This document shows, piece after piece, positions 43,528-54,689 of a stretch of 64,000 nt of DNA. The notes below the pieces were generated by a model. That model searched no databases. It saw only the letters and a list, made by a program, of their open reading frames with translations, and was not told the origin of the DNA. The DNA comes from Axinella damicornis. Taxonomy: Eukaryota; Porifera; Demospongiae; Axinellida; Axinellidae. The translations under genes and the position numbers were made by a program. The stretch covers positions 11,788,756-11,852,755 of the forward strand of contig OZ007512.1 of the NCBI GenBank assembly GCA_963931865.1, written 5' to 3'. How positions within the stretch are numbered: position 1 is the first letter of the stretch; the number at the start of each line of letters is the position of its first letter.

Positions 43528-43709
43528 TGTTGGAAAGAGCACTCTTGCCAGACGTGTACTGATACGCTCATTTACTGTTATGCATATTCATTACTGTACT
43601 ATTACATAATATGTATGCTCTCGTGATGCTTGTATCAGTCGCGTGCCATATGCTTTATGTCTGATACGTACTGTACACTTTCTATCTTGTTTGATCGGCA
43701 TTTTCAACA
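43528..43709 (+). repeat. Copia 3' LTR
   Basis: Identical by eye to the 5' LTR over 182 bp, pointing to a recent insertion. Followed by the target duplication GGTACT. Confidence 0.95.
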
Positions 43710-43715
43710 GGTACT

Positions 43716-44300
43716 ATCCCTGTCGCCTCGTACCCAGGCCTACAAGTGGAATGTGGAAGAGGGCTTGGTGACTGGTGACACTTGGCAAATTCCCATATGT
43801 GCTCAGTCAGCATAATTGTGTAAGCGTCCTTATTTGGGTGCATTCGAATTCACACGAGAGGTAGCTGTTGGTGATGGCTAAGTAGAAAGTCCTTGCCAAG
43901 GAGCAACCAGAGGTGAGTCTAGAACAGAGGTTTTATCAAATGGCTACACTTTTCACGCCGTAAAGTATGTAATTACTATTGCTATTAGTAAACAACACAA
44001 ACTATATTCACAGCACAATTGCATGGCCCATCAGCTCAGGGGGAATACCCTCAATGTTGAAACACAACACTGGAATGCTACACTAAATAGCACTGGACAT
44101 GCAATCCCTCACATTAGGTGATCAATCACTCCTGGTGTCAGTTATGATATCCTACATTGCGAATATTGTGTAACACATTGTACATAGTTTCAATTTTGAC
44201 TGAAGGCACTGATAACACTATTATGAAACTGTCCTGGGGGAAGCTGCTGTTCATAGCAACAGGGGGAGGCCTGAGCATGAATACACATGTATATAACACT
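43716..44300. other. intron, no recognised feature
   Basis: Continuation of the middle-gene intron that holds the Copia element. Only short frames; no paired splice sites or clear inverted repeats. Confidence 0.45.
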
Positions 44301-44301
44301 G

Positions 44302-44523
44302 CCGACTTGATCGACTGAGATTCACATGACATGTGTGTTAATTGGAATGAGCTGTGATACTTAGCTTGCGCTACCATAGTCTCGTCCCCGACCCAAACCA
44401 ACCCCAGCGCGGATCGCTTCCAGTATCATGCGCGGGGATCCGTGCTGGGTCTGGGACCGAGACTAGCGCTACCTGTGACTTGCAACCGGTGGCAACGGCT
44501 ACCAGGAGTGCGGTTGCCCCTCG
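44302..44523 (-). mobile_element. mini-exon element, copy g (inverted, partial)
   Basis: On the minus strand it starts CGAGGGGCAACCGCACTCC at 44523 and runs through GTAGCGCAAGCTAAG and the CATTCCAATTAACACACATG region, then stops before the mini-exons. It is split by a hairpin-family insertion at 44379-44465. Confidence 0.65.
44379..44465. mobile_element. ~87-bp hairpin nested in mini-exon element
   Basis: TAGTCTCGTCCCCGACCC at the left and GGGTCTGGGACCGAGACTA at the right. GCGCTACC(A/T) flanks it on both sides (8 of 9 bp match). Shows that the hairpin family inserted after the mini-exon element. Confidence 0.8.
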
Positions 44524-44720
44524 AATATACACGTATATTTTTACTATTTAGTGCTACTCACGTGACCGTCAACGAATCAGACGCCTCAGAATCGATCACA
44601 AGACGGAGCATTAAATCGCTTATTACACACTTCAGTGTGCATTATCTAGATAATAGATAATGCACACTTTTCAAAGATCAACGGCTGTGTCGGGTCAGCG
44701 AGTTGCACTAAGTAGTTTAG

Positions 44721-44849
44721 ATACCAGTTTGCAGTGCATTACGGGGTTTAGTGCACTCGGGCAATCTAGTTAACGGTTGAGTGCGAGATAATGCACGAGC
44801 CAAAATTGCCCTCGTGCATTAAAACCCGTAATGCACTGCAAACTGGTAT
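44721..44849. mobile_element. 129-bp inverted-repeat element
   Basis: ATACCAGTTTGCAGTGCATT pairs with AATGCACTGCAAACTGGTAT; secondary GTGCACT and GTGCATTA pairings lie inside. Next to it at 44630-44670 is a second small palindrome, GTGCATTATCTAGATAATAG. Non-coding. Confidence 0.7.
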
Positions 44850-45401
44850 GTAAATATTACATATAGGCCTAGATTAATACATTCAAACCTTGGTTTGAAC
44901 ATCCACCTTTAACCTCGCTGCAAAGGACAAAACACCCAAATTTATATATCGGCATCACTCAATGGTGTCTTGATTATAGAGGTTCCATTGTAGTTGCAAC
45001 CAATACTGCCTGAGGGGCAAAAATCAGAATGCATTGCACGCATTAGGTGCTGCGCTATAATTACGCATGACTTTGTGCAGTTACAATGTAGTGCAATCTG
45101 TTTACCATGCAACTGAATTAAACTCTTGGTTGCTACAGACTGTATGCATGTACTAGCCTTGTATGGCCAGATTCCATTCCACGCTGAGGGAAAGGGTCTG
45201 GGACATGGCCATAGAGCTGCTTATCACTCAGCATTGTGTAATCCAGCCATGACATTAGCAACAGTGATCACTAAAGTAAGATTTGCGACCTTGCTGCATT
45301 CGCGATTTTGATTTCTACTCATGAGTAAATTAAGACACTTCTCGTTCCATTCACTTCCCATGCTTCACATAATTAACTCCCCTTGCACAACTCAATTTAT
45401 C

Positions 45402-45906
45402 ATGAGGGACAACCGCACTCCTGGTAGCCGCGTTGCAACCGGTTGCAACTCACTGGTTGCGCAAGCTAGGTATTGCAGGTATTGCAGCTCATTCCAATTA
45501 ACGCACATGTCACATGAGGACCAGTCGATCGAGTCAGCAATGGCGTCCAAAGGGAAGACAAGAACTTATTACAGCGCTCACAACTTCACCAGCACGGTGA
45601 GTTTCGGCATGTGAGCGTCAGTGAATGACAGTGCATGATCACACCTGTGTGGTCAGAATCTTTGTGTGGCCTTTGTAAGAGCTGTACTGGCGACAAACTT
45701 CGAAGAATGGTGGCTGACGGCACTACAAAAACGCTTGTATCTCCACCACCAAGGTGAGTTTCAGCACCAAAATTGTACGGTGAGGACAGTGCATGATAGT
45801 GATCACGATGGTGTAGTCAGAGTCTTTGTGCGCCATTCAGTAGTCAAACGTCACATTAGGTTACATTATTTACGCGGCACAATTTTTCCCCTACCAGGAG
45901 TGTAAC
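45402..45906 (+). mobile_element. mini-exon element, copy f
   Basis: Starts GAGGGACAACCGCACTCCTG and ends ACCAGGAGTGTAA. Module 1: ATG at about 45539, MASKGKTRTYYSAHNFTST then GTGAGT. Module 2: ATG near 45705, MVADGTTKTLVSPPP then GTGAGT. Both ATGs and both donors are intact. Confidence 0.75.
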
Positions 45907-45909
45907 ATA

Positions 45910-46670
45910 CTTCAGGTAGCATGCGACTGCATACTGCACTGTGATTGGTACACACTCCATGGTGTGGGGCGACACACTGCTCTATGGCCATATCCAAGAC
46001 CCATTCCCTCGGTGCGGAATGGGATCTGGCCACGCAACACTAGTACGCGATTGACAGCAAGCGATGGAATTTGCCGTGAAGGATATAATTATATTGCACA
46101 GTGAGAGGTGCCTACCATCCTAAAATAAAACTAGCCATAATAATTATATGGAAATGGAAATGTTGTGTAGGGAAATGATATTCAGTAGGGATGATGTCGT
46201 GTGTCGGAAAACAAATTATGTCACATCAGGAAACAAATGACAGGGGCAGAGACAGCTACCAAAAAGTGGGGGGCTAATAGCACAATTGCACGCTGCCGAA
46301 GGCTGCATATAGAGGTGTGTAGTGGTGATTAGTCCACGCAAAGCGCGGAAAAATTTTTCACCTTCATTCATTTTTCAGTTATCAGGATGCGCTCTCGTGG
46401 CACCTTCGTGCTTTGCACTGCAAGTTAGTAGCAACTTGATGCTTCAGAGAGATGTCGAGCTAGCTACTATTCACGGGCGCACCTTGCCAGCCTGCTGTTT
46501 GTTTGTTTTTTTTTTTTGGGGGGGGGGGGGGGTGGGCTCAGCCCCCCTGCTTTTGAAAGGCCTCCATGCCCAGCTTGTCACTTGCAGTATGATGCCATAT
46601 ACCTGTGAGGGGGTTAGGGTTAGTACACCCAGGTTTTTTTTGTTTCTCTCTATGTTCTTTTTAGGGGGGT
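45910..46670. other. intron with poly-T/poly-G run
   Basis: No exon is seen. TTTTTTTTTT followed by a G run lies near 46507-46532. The minus-strand frame at 46471-46953 overlaps the real exon at 46678-46974 only in its first part. Confidence 0.4.
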
Positions 46671-46677
46671 ACTGTAC

Positions 46678-46974
46678 CTCCCTATTGTGATAATGCACCC
46701 CCCTATAAGGCCTAAGTTGGCCTAGCGTACCCCCTTTATTTTCAATCAATAAACGTACACCCTCGGCATTGGAAGGATTATCTTCATCACTAACCATGAA
46801 CCATTCGCCCTCTTTCCCATGGGTAGCCACTTCTAAAATTGCCAGGGATTCTTGAGCACCAGCAGTGGTGGTGGTGGACTGCAGGTGACCTTGAACCGGT
46901 CGCACCATGTGGGGGGGTATGTTCGGTGTTGAGCTGGCGGGATGGGTGGACACACCCTCAGATGACTGGTGTCC
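46678..46974 (-). CDS. middle gene, 99-codon exon
   Basis: Acceptor CCTTATAG|GGACACCAG and donor AGGGAG|GTACAG, phase 0-0. A Ser/Thr/Pro-rich start (STHPASSTPNIPPHMVRP) is followed by a more folded-looking stretch (GKEGEWFMVSDEDNPSNAEG, VRLLIENKGG). No family recognised. An earlier GTACGC donor at 46731 would break phase. Confidence 0.55.
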
Positions 46975-47306
46975 CTATAAGGAATGGAAATATAGCTAAC
47001 CTCTGCTTTTAATATAATAGACGCAGACAAGTCAGCAGTGCAATACCAATGATCAAGCCAGGAAGCACATAACCTCTCAGCACCAGCAGATGGTGGTATA
47101 TAGACACCAACTGGCTATGGTTTGCATAGTACTAATTAGGGAAACATAGTGATGGCATGTCATATATTAGGTCTTGAAACAGCCAACAAATTTATGAGGG
47201 GAAATGGCATTACAGTTGTTGCTGTGTTGTTGCTGTACACAAAAACCTCTGCATTTGCCGCACAGGCATACAGAAAACATAACACTGATACAGGAAAATT
47301 GCAAAC

Positions 47307-47789
47307 CTCACAGCTGTAAGATTTGGATTTGAGGACCACAGGACTCTGTTTCGAGGGCTGTATGTAACCTACACGAACCGATGGTTGAGTGGTGGAATAC
47401 TTTCCACCGATGAACGGCCGCGTCGTACTGGGTTGTGTCTCGGCGGGAGGCATGGGGGCAACAAGAAGAGGAGTTGTTGGTATCTGTTGTACATGAGGGG
47501 TTGTCTGGGGTAGAGTACTGCTCTGTGTGGTCTCTACCTCTGCTGGAACCGCTGTCTCGCTTCCTGCCCTGACTCTACCCGATATTTCACCTGTTCTGCT
47601 TTTGGCGTGACGGTGCAATCGTTCTGAGCTGCAGCCATCCTGTGAATCTGAGCCACTGCTTCTTTGTATGCCACTCGGGGGGGTTGAGGGTTCACCGGGT
47701 TTCTCACGGCCATGAGGCCACCTGTTCTTCACGCTGGACTGCCGACCAAGGCCTTTCAGCCAACGCTCACTTTCATCCGTCGTTTTTTG
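47307..47789 (-). CDS. middle gene, disordered exon (copy 2)
   Basis: Acceptor TTTCCTAG|CAAAAA and donor TGTGAG|GTTTGC, phase 0-0, 161 codons. Begins QKTTDESERWLKGLGRQSSV, then Ser/Pro/Thr-rich disorder (RPHG-type basic patch, SSGSDSQDGCSSER, QVET/PTTPLLVAPMPP). Tandem paralogue of 48310-48795. No domain recognised. Confidence 0.65.
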
Positions 47790-48309
47790 CTAGGAAAAAA
47801 GCAGATAAATTATCACTACAGCACCATACCTATTAAAACAATCTGGTTGTGAATGCAATGTGAGTGTTTAGGTGTGTGCATGTAATATGCATGTACCGTA
47901 TATCCGTTGTTAAAATATTTTCGCGAAATGCTAAGTGACGCAGACGGCATATTTGGAGTCCTCTCCACTAGAGATTTTGAATGGTGTCAGTTTCATTGAG
48001 ATCAGTGGCCAGCGTAGCCAGGATATAGAAATGTGCAGGCACTCATTGTGGCACAAAGCAGTGCGGCAAACATTTCGCAAAACGTTTCCCTTCTGGGGTG
48101 CTTTCTGCGGCCATTTTGAGGTTACGTATATATACAGCTATTGGCAGACCTCATCATCAGGTGGTAACCAGATCAAGGCTGAGAGGACACCAAGGTCAGT
48201 GAGTCTCTGCTCAGACATTGCAGAGCACAAGTATGCTATATATTGCCCGGGCACAGTCAAACATTGCAGGAAAAAACTTGAAACAATATTGAGAAACACG
48301 TACACAAAC

Positions 48310-48795
48310 CTCTGTATTGGAGGAGTAGGGAGACATGGTTTTAAGGACTACAGGAGTCGGTTTCGAGGGCTGTACGTAAGTTATGTGAATCGATGATTGA
48401 GTGTCGGAATCCTTTCCGCTGATGAATGGCCGTGTGGTACTGGGTTGTGTCTCAGTGGGAGGCATGGGGGCAACAAGAAGTGGAGTTGGTATCTGTTGTA
48501 CATGAGGGGTTGTCCGGGGTAGAGTACTGCTCTGTGTGGTCTCTACCTGTGCTGGAACCATTGTCTCGCTTCCTGCCCTGACTCTACCTGATATTTCTTC
48601 ACCTGTTTTGCTCTTAGCGTGATGGTGCGATCGCTCTGAACTGCAGCCATCCTGTGAATCTGAGCCACTGCTTCTTCGTATGCCACTTGGTGGGTTCGAG
48701 GGTTCACCCGGTTTCCCATGGCCATGAGGCCACCTGTTTTTCACGCTGGACTGACGACCAAGGCCTTTTAGCCAACGCTCAGCTTCATCTGTCAT
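48310..48795 (-). CDS. middle gene, candidate first exon (copy 1)
   Basis: ATG at 48795 opens MTDEAERWLKGLGRQSSVKN and runs 162 codons to donor ACAGAG|GTTTGT, phase 0. The acceptor of the 47.8-kb copy (CCTAG) is CCTGAC here and the aligned frame is shifted by one base, so this copy cannot be entered the same way. I therefore read it as the start exon; a dead duplicate is the alternative. Confidence 0.5.
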
Positions 48796-48854
48796 TTTTG
48801 TCAGGAAGACCAAATAACACTACAGCACCATTTCGATTAAAAACAATCTGCTTG

Positions 48855-48935
48855 GGAATGCAATGTGTGTGAGTGTTTAGGTGTGTGTGCATGCGTGTGC
48901 ATGTGTGTGTGGATGTGTGTGCATGCATGCAAGTT
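48855..48935. repeat. GT-rich microsatellite
   Basis: Interrupted GTGTGT and GCATGC repeats upstream of the candidate start codon. Confidence 0.8.
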
Positions 48936-48999
48936 GAACAACAGCTGCCCCCAACTCCTTGATCACGATGCCTAACCAAGATTATAGATGGCAATTTTT

Positions 49000-50500
49000 G
49001 GTCTCCAACTTGATCCATTCCTTGATAACATAATTTATCAAAGAGCGGTCACTCCATTGTGACCATGACCATCCAAAAACTGCCTGTGACTACGTCAGCA
49101 CAATGCTAAACTACAGGTGACCCTGTGACTGAGGCAAATATCCACCATGACTGCATGGCTCCATTTGTAGAATACGGAGAAATAGTCTCACTGGCGAGAC
49201 TCTCGCCACACCCACCACAGGGAGGCACAGGCAACAGGTGTCTAAGATAATTGTAGAATAGTTCATCTAATTTCAGACACCATCGAGAGGACAGTACGTG
49301 CGATATCACTCCGATATAGTAAGATAACTCAACTGCTACTTCTTGAGTTGGAACACAGTAGAAATTGAAATCATAAGTGCAGCAAGGTCACAACTCTCAA
49401 TTGGTGATCGCTGTCACTAGTGTCATGGCTGAATTACATAACCAATTAAATTCCGGAGTGACAAAGCCGCTCTAGGATCTGGCACAAAGCGTTAGCGACA
49501 GTACGTTAACATCCGTATGCTATACAGTATCTATGGTGATGCTAACCCAACCCTATCCCATAAACTACCACATATCATAGCTATGGATACTAGCTCAATA
49601 TTGCTAACCGTCAGCAGAACTTAATCTGGCCACGCGCACGAGAGGGGGTCTCCCGACTCAGCTGCGCTGTAAGATTGTATGCTGGAGATATTTACTTGTT
49701 TTAATACCGCATCCAGTCTCACTCTCGTCACACCCACTAGTGCACTGAGAGAGTCTGGCCTGCGAGACTAATCCAGTCATGCAGTAGCCCAAATAATTTC
49801 TGGACAGTTAACCAGGGTACCTGTTTAGAGAGGTCCGAATCAGTTCAGATCGTGAGCTGCCTTGGTCAATTCGTGAACACGCTCAGCTACTATGATCCGC
49901 CCTTGTACTGTTTACCTTATGACGTCATTGCTAGTTGCAGCTAGCTAGCCCCGCCCATTGGTACGCCTCCACTCTTGCCCTCCGCATCCGGTTGTGATGT
50001 TACAGCCCAACCATTGGTGGTTCAATGCAAATTAACATGTACCCTGGATTTCAATAAGGGCAAAGGCAAGTGTAACTAGCTAAGTAACTATACAAAAAAT
50101 CATTCTTCTCCCGAGAACTAACTGACCCACTGAGGGGCAGGACACTACAAACAACAAACAACAACAAAAAATATCCTTTACTTATTTGTATGCAATCATT
50201 ATCAAACAAGGCAACAAGAGTAGCTACAATACAAAGATCAAATAACTCTGTAGATACTAGAATGGTATGGCGTCCAAAGTCTCCAAACACATCATGAGAG
50301 CTGCTGATGCTGCAGTAGCATGGATACCCCAGTCCTTAACGGTCCCGCAGCCGCTAACTACTTGTACAGAGAAACAATAGGCTAAGTAACAGCTTCTGTC
50401 AAGTTGCAAGTGTGCACATTATACGTAGCTACATGTAATTTTTCAAAGTAACTAGCTAGGTCCAAATATTTCACGGTTGTTTTGATGAATTTTAGAGTGA
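49000..50500 (-). promoter_or_regulatory. intergenic region with CRE palindrome
   Basis: Lies between the K2 relic at 50.53 kb and the middle gene's candidate start. 49.80-49.98 kb is related to 26.5-26.97 kb, the equivalent place after the middle gene. A perfect CRE/ATF site TGACGTCA is at 49920-49927. ATCTCTAAACAG|GTACCC-like words near 49815 could be a 5' exon donor. The remainder shows no gene. Confidence 0.4.
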
Positions 50501-50529
50501 CAGCTCACTGAAATGGTTGTTCTCATGGT

Positions 50530-51065
50530 TAAACCTCAAGCACATGGGACATTGTGGGTCGGTTGTCAGGGTGGTCTCGTATGCAAGAAACAGTGAGACC
50601 ATGCATGAAGGCCCACTGAGTTTGATTTAGTTGCATCATGGTTGATATATATTCTATAGCTCTAGATGTCTAACTTTCCTGTCTGACAAATCCCTGTCTC
50701 CTGTCAGACTTCAGGGGCTGCATACACAGGTGCACCAGGGCCTGTGGTCTTGGCTTCATTTGCGAGTTTAGCAGAACCAACATCAGAGAGCTTGGCTTTC
50801 CACTGGTTGTTTGGTTTGGCCTCCAAAAGGACGTTGGCAGAACTAACATCTCTGTGGATGATTTCTCCTCGATGGTGAAGGTGAAGGTAGCTAGTTGGGA
50901 AGATATTCAGTTTGCAGGGATGCTGAAGAAGTTTTTCTCATAGGCCTTGCGGAGTGATATATCGAGCAATTCTGGGGATTGTTTTCTGTGTCAATCACAG
51001 CAGCTTTCAGCACGAGTTTTGGGTGTCGAATCTGTGCCATGATGCAATCTCTTTACGAATCATCT
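50530..51065 (-). pseudogene. K2 kinase relic
   Basis: Decayed minus-strand copy of the K2 exon. Recognisable pieces: GTGGGTCGGTTGTCAGGGTG (C-terminus), CAGGGGCTGCATACACAGGT (APE region), CTCCAAAAGGACGTTGGCAG (catalytic loop) and CATAGGCCTTGCGGAGTGAT. Several deletions, frameshifts and stops; the N-lobe is missing. Confidence 0.85.
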
Positions 51066-51199
51066 ATATAGTGCACTCTAAATGTAGCTATGTGATTGCT
51101 TTATTGTTTGCCCAATCACAGTGATCTGATGAAGATGCTTGGATCTGCATGCTCATGTGTTGTAGATTTGGATTGTGCAATGTCACCATATCAACAAGC

Positions 51200-51740
51200 A
51201 AGAGGTATGGTCCTCTACTGTATGTTGGCGGAGAGATTCTTCGATTTGCATGTGAGGATCGGACTCTTACTAATAGGTTTGTAGATTTGGATGATCCAAA
51301 TCTACAAACCTATTAGTAAGAGAGTAGCTAAGGTCCTCTACTGCATGTTGGCGGCGAGATTCTTCGATTTGCATGTGAGGATCCAAATCTACAAATCTAA
51401 GAGAGAGTAGCTAAGGTCCTCTACTGCATGTTGGCGGCGAGATTCTTCGATTTGCATGTGAGGATCCAAATCTACAAACCTAAGAGAGTACCTAAGGTCC
51501 TCTTTGGCTGCTGCATGTTGGCGGCGAGATTCTTCGATTTGCATGCATGCGAGGATCCAAATCTACAAACCTATAAGAGAGTAACTAAGGTCCTCATGGC
51601 TGCTGCATGTTGGCAGCGAGATTCTTCGATTTGCATGCGAGGATCCAAATCTACAAACCTAAGAGAGTAACTAAGGTCCTCTGGCGCCGGCTACTGCATG
51701 TTGAATTGGCGGCGAGATTCTTCGATTTGTACATGGGGAT
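51200..51740 (+). repeat. ~85-bp minisatellite
   Basis: About six to seven units containing TGCATGTTGGCGGCGAGATT, CTTCGATTTGCATG, GAGGATCCAAATCTACAAAC and GAGAGTA-CTAAGGTCCTC. Units vary between about 80 and 95 bp. Near 51290 a segment is inverted (TTTGGATGATCCAAATC). Confidence 0.9.
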
Positions 51741-51874
51741 AGAAATGATACGTATGCATTTTGCCGTGTCATGCATCATCGAATAAATTCAATTGGGGGA
51801 ACAGTACACAAAATAACAAACATAACACATAGCTACTTCCCCCTCGTAATCCGGCGCGGACAGCTCTCTGTGCA

Positions 51875-52200
51875 GAGCGCTCCCCGCTTCAGCTGCTGCT
51901 CCGCGGCCGCTTGCGTCCGCTTGCGTCCGCTTCAGCTGCTGCTCCCGGGCCCGATTTCGGCATCCGCGGCCGCTTCAACTGCTGCTCACCGTTTGCCTCC
52001 GCTTCCAGCTGCTGCTCCCCGATTGCGCCCGCTTCAGCTGCTGCTCGCCGCTTGCGTGCGCGTCCGCTTCAGCTGCTGCTCCCGATCGCGTCAGATCAGC
52101 TGCTGCTCCGGATACGCGATTGCGTCCGCTTCAACTGCTGCTCCCCGATTGCGTCCGCTTCAACTGCTGCTCCCCGCTTGCGTTTGCTGGATTCCAGCCC
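51875..52200 (+). repeat. GC-rich ~30-bp tandem repeats
   Basis: Ten or so units of TGCGTCCGCTTCAGCTGCTG followed by CTCC and variable GC-rich spacers. CAGCTG boxes recur in every unit. The Leu/Ala-rich frames through it are composition artefacts. Confidence 0.85.
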
Positions 52201-52743
52201 ATGCCCGGGCCCAATGTTCTCGAACATTCTTCACGGAGTTCGAGGTTCAGTAAAGTACGAAGGTCGCGTGTCACTATAGTCTAGTCCCGCCCCACGAACA
52301 TCCCACTTCCGTCACTCACAGACACACAGACACACCCACCCATGGGTACACGTGAAAAACAGACGAAAATAGCTGCATACAGATAACACGTTTTCTTGCT
52401 GCTGCATACAGTAAGTGATCATAAATGCACCTTGTCCACTATATTGTAACATAATGACAAGTGATTGCAGCAGATTGCACATGGTGTTGGCATTGTGCTG
52501 GGAGCGGTGCTTGGAGTCAGACTGTCTGTCTTGGCATGTTTGTGTCATTGTCCATGATTTATGTGTGCATTGTCATCTACAACTGGTAGCTACCTTATAA
52601 AAAGCCATGGTTGTACAGCCGCAGTGTATGAGAGCTGCTAGCTATGTGACCATCAATTGCCAACGGTGAAACTCGATCTGCGCTGCGGGTTGTGTGCGAG
52701 AACGGGAGCTGCGCTATATACAATTGCTAGCAATTGCTAGCTA

Positions 52744-53190
52744 GTGCTGCGGAGCTCTGAGAAGGTGCAGCAGAGGAAGGAGAAGTGGACGTTGACAGAG
52801 ACAAAACCTTCCCTTTCACTGAGACCAGGAGCCACTGAGTTTATTCCGTCTTCTTCTTTACCTCCTCCTTCTACAGGTTCAGACAGTGGTGGTACCGGTG
52901 TAGCTAGCTACACTGAGCTGGCGCCGAACAGCACGGCCTCCGGGCCCGGGCCATGCAGTCTACGATGGTCGGTCCTCGCGTGGCACGCCTACTTTGGGAT
53001 GCACAACAACCACTGGAATAAGGAGGAGAAGGCCACTCTATAGCTACTTGCCGTCAGCCTGAGGGGAGCGGCATTGACTGTTCTCTCCAACCTGCCGGCA
53101 GGACGCCGCGGCGACAATCGGGCCCTTGTCACTGCGCTAGAGAACCAATTTGGAACAGCATGCACACCAGGCCGAGCTGCACCTCCTTGA
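52744..53190 (+). pseudogene. Ty3/Gypsy-type gag relic
   Basis: The frame reads WHAYFGMHNNHWNKEEKATL, a TAG stop at 53041, then LLAVSLRGAALTVLSNLPAG and ALVTALENQFG. The pattern of W..Y, W...EKA..L..SLRG.A..VL..L and L..AL...FG is typical of retrotransposon capsid proteins. A Ser/Pro-rich leader precedes it. The stop and a later frame change mean it is dead. No pol or LTR was found nearby; TATAAAAA lies at about 52597 upstream. Confidence 0.65.
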
Positions 53191-53194
53191 ATAG

Positions 53195-53780
53195 TGGCTG
53201 GCTAAGTAAGTGGAAGTCATAGGTATACCGGTAGCTAGCTAGCTACCTTACACTCCACCTTGACAGCTGCAAATTTCTTCATGGAGTTCACACAAAGTGG
53301 CAGATCCACTGCACTGCATAAGTACGGTCCATGGCCAGAACTACCACACCCACTCCATCCTCACGCTATCTAGCGGCTAGCAGCAGCTGATTTATTGCAG
53401 GCCACAATGGCTGAATGCGTGCATGTTCTGCGAGCAACGAGGAAGTGGAGGCATATGGTGAAGTGCGAAGGCTTGTCAAAGGAAGAAGCCGTCCTTGAAT
53501 CGAGCGAAGAGAGCTAGAAACAGTGGTATAGCTAACTGATCAAAGGGTAGTGGAATGCTTTCGCCGGTATGAATTGGAGACCTAGAGACTTTGCGACATG
53601 TGCAGACTATACATAAAGCAGCAAAAACCAGATAGCTAGTTCATAATAGAGCTGCAGCGCTATGTCGATATAATTATTGTAATATAGCAATGCGTATGTA
53701 CAGTCATTTTATTTATAGCAACAATTATAGGGACTCTTTTCGAGGGGATGTATACTAATTTGAAATGTAGCTAGTGTATA
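53195..53780. other. no firm feature
   Basis: A short plus-strand frame at 53410-53518 (MAECVHVLRATRKWRH) is unrecognised and may belong to the gag relic's former element. Otherwise AT-rich DNA. Confidence 0.35.
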
Positions 53781-53784
53781 TTAC

Positions 53785-54005
53785 CTCTTTTATGTACACA
53801 TTCCTCACTTTGACCTCTATGTTTTGTACTGACTGTAATGACCTCTTTCATATAACATTCCTCACTTTGACCTGTAATGACTGACCTCTTTCATATAATA
53901 TTACACATTCCTCACTAGCTTTGACCTGTATGTTTACCATGACTGTAATTTATAATGACCTCTTTCATATAATATATTATACATTCCTCACTTTTGACCT
54001 GTATT
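53785..54005 (+). repeat. ~50-bp tandem repeats
   Basis: About four units with GACCTCTTTCATATAA, CACATTCCTCAC and TTTGACCTGTA, spacing about 45-65 bp. Confidence 0.8.
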
Positions 54006-54029
54006 ATTATTAAGTTGTTGGACTGGAAC

Positions 54030-54385
54030 TATTTTTGCTGAGCCTCAGGAGGCATGTATCCAAGAGCACCTGGACCGGCAGTTTGAGAAACTTCATGAAG
54101 GGGATGCAGATCTAAAATCTTTGAAACACCAAGATCAGCAAGTTTGGCTTTCATGTCAGATGTGAGGAGGATGTTGGCGTGAGATCTCGGTGGATGATAG
54201 GAGGTGTCTGCATGGGAGTGGAGGTGGAGCAGACCATACGATGCATCAAGAAGAATTGAGATTGAGAATGGAACGCCATTTACTTCGATGAGATGGATCG
54301 AGCCATAAGATCCCTTGCTCACACGTGCACCCTCTTCCAGCTTGCTGAATGATTTTATCTTGTAGGGAGCTAGCTCACTCTAAAG
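54030..54385 (-). pseudogene. K1 kinase relic with internal deletion
   Basis: The frame keeps the exon start (ELAPYKIKSFSKLEEG), the glycine loop (SKGSYGSIHLIEVNG), then jumps from GVPF to SISILLDASYGLLHLHS, losing about 85 codons including the catalytic lysine and alpha-C. HRD is shifted out of frame by extra bases (YHPPRSHA). LADLGVSK and YMPPEA remain, followed by a stop. Not functional. Confidence 0.85.
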
Positions 54386-54689
54386 AATTGCATGTTTAAA
54401 AGCAGTGAATGATTACAGGAACAATGGGTGTATGACATCATACACAGTTGACCATATTCAATTCAGTGATCAAGAATTACGCCGATTGTTTAGTTATGCA
54501 TGCATGCAAATGAATAAAATGACGTCTCAAATAAAGTCATAGTTCTTGAATGGGTGATTAGAGGTGCTTCATGTGAAAACCTTCGTGATAGATTCACACA
54601 ACTTTGAGCTAGCCCAGCATAACCATAACCAGTAAAATGAAGTCATGAGACCCAAGTGTGTAGGTGACTGGTTGAAGGTCACACGACTA

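Noticed and set aside
51771..52279. 160- and 122-codon Leu/Ala-rich frames
   Set aside because: They arise from the ~30-bp GC-rich tandem repeat whose unit length keeps frames open; no domain or splice support.
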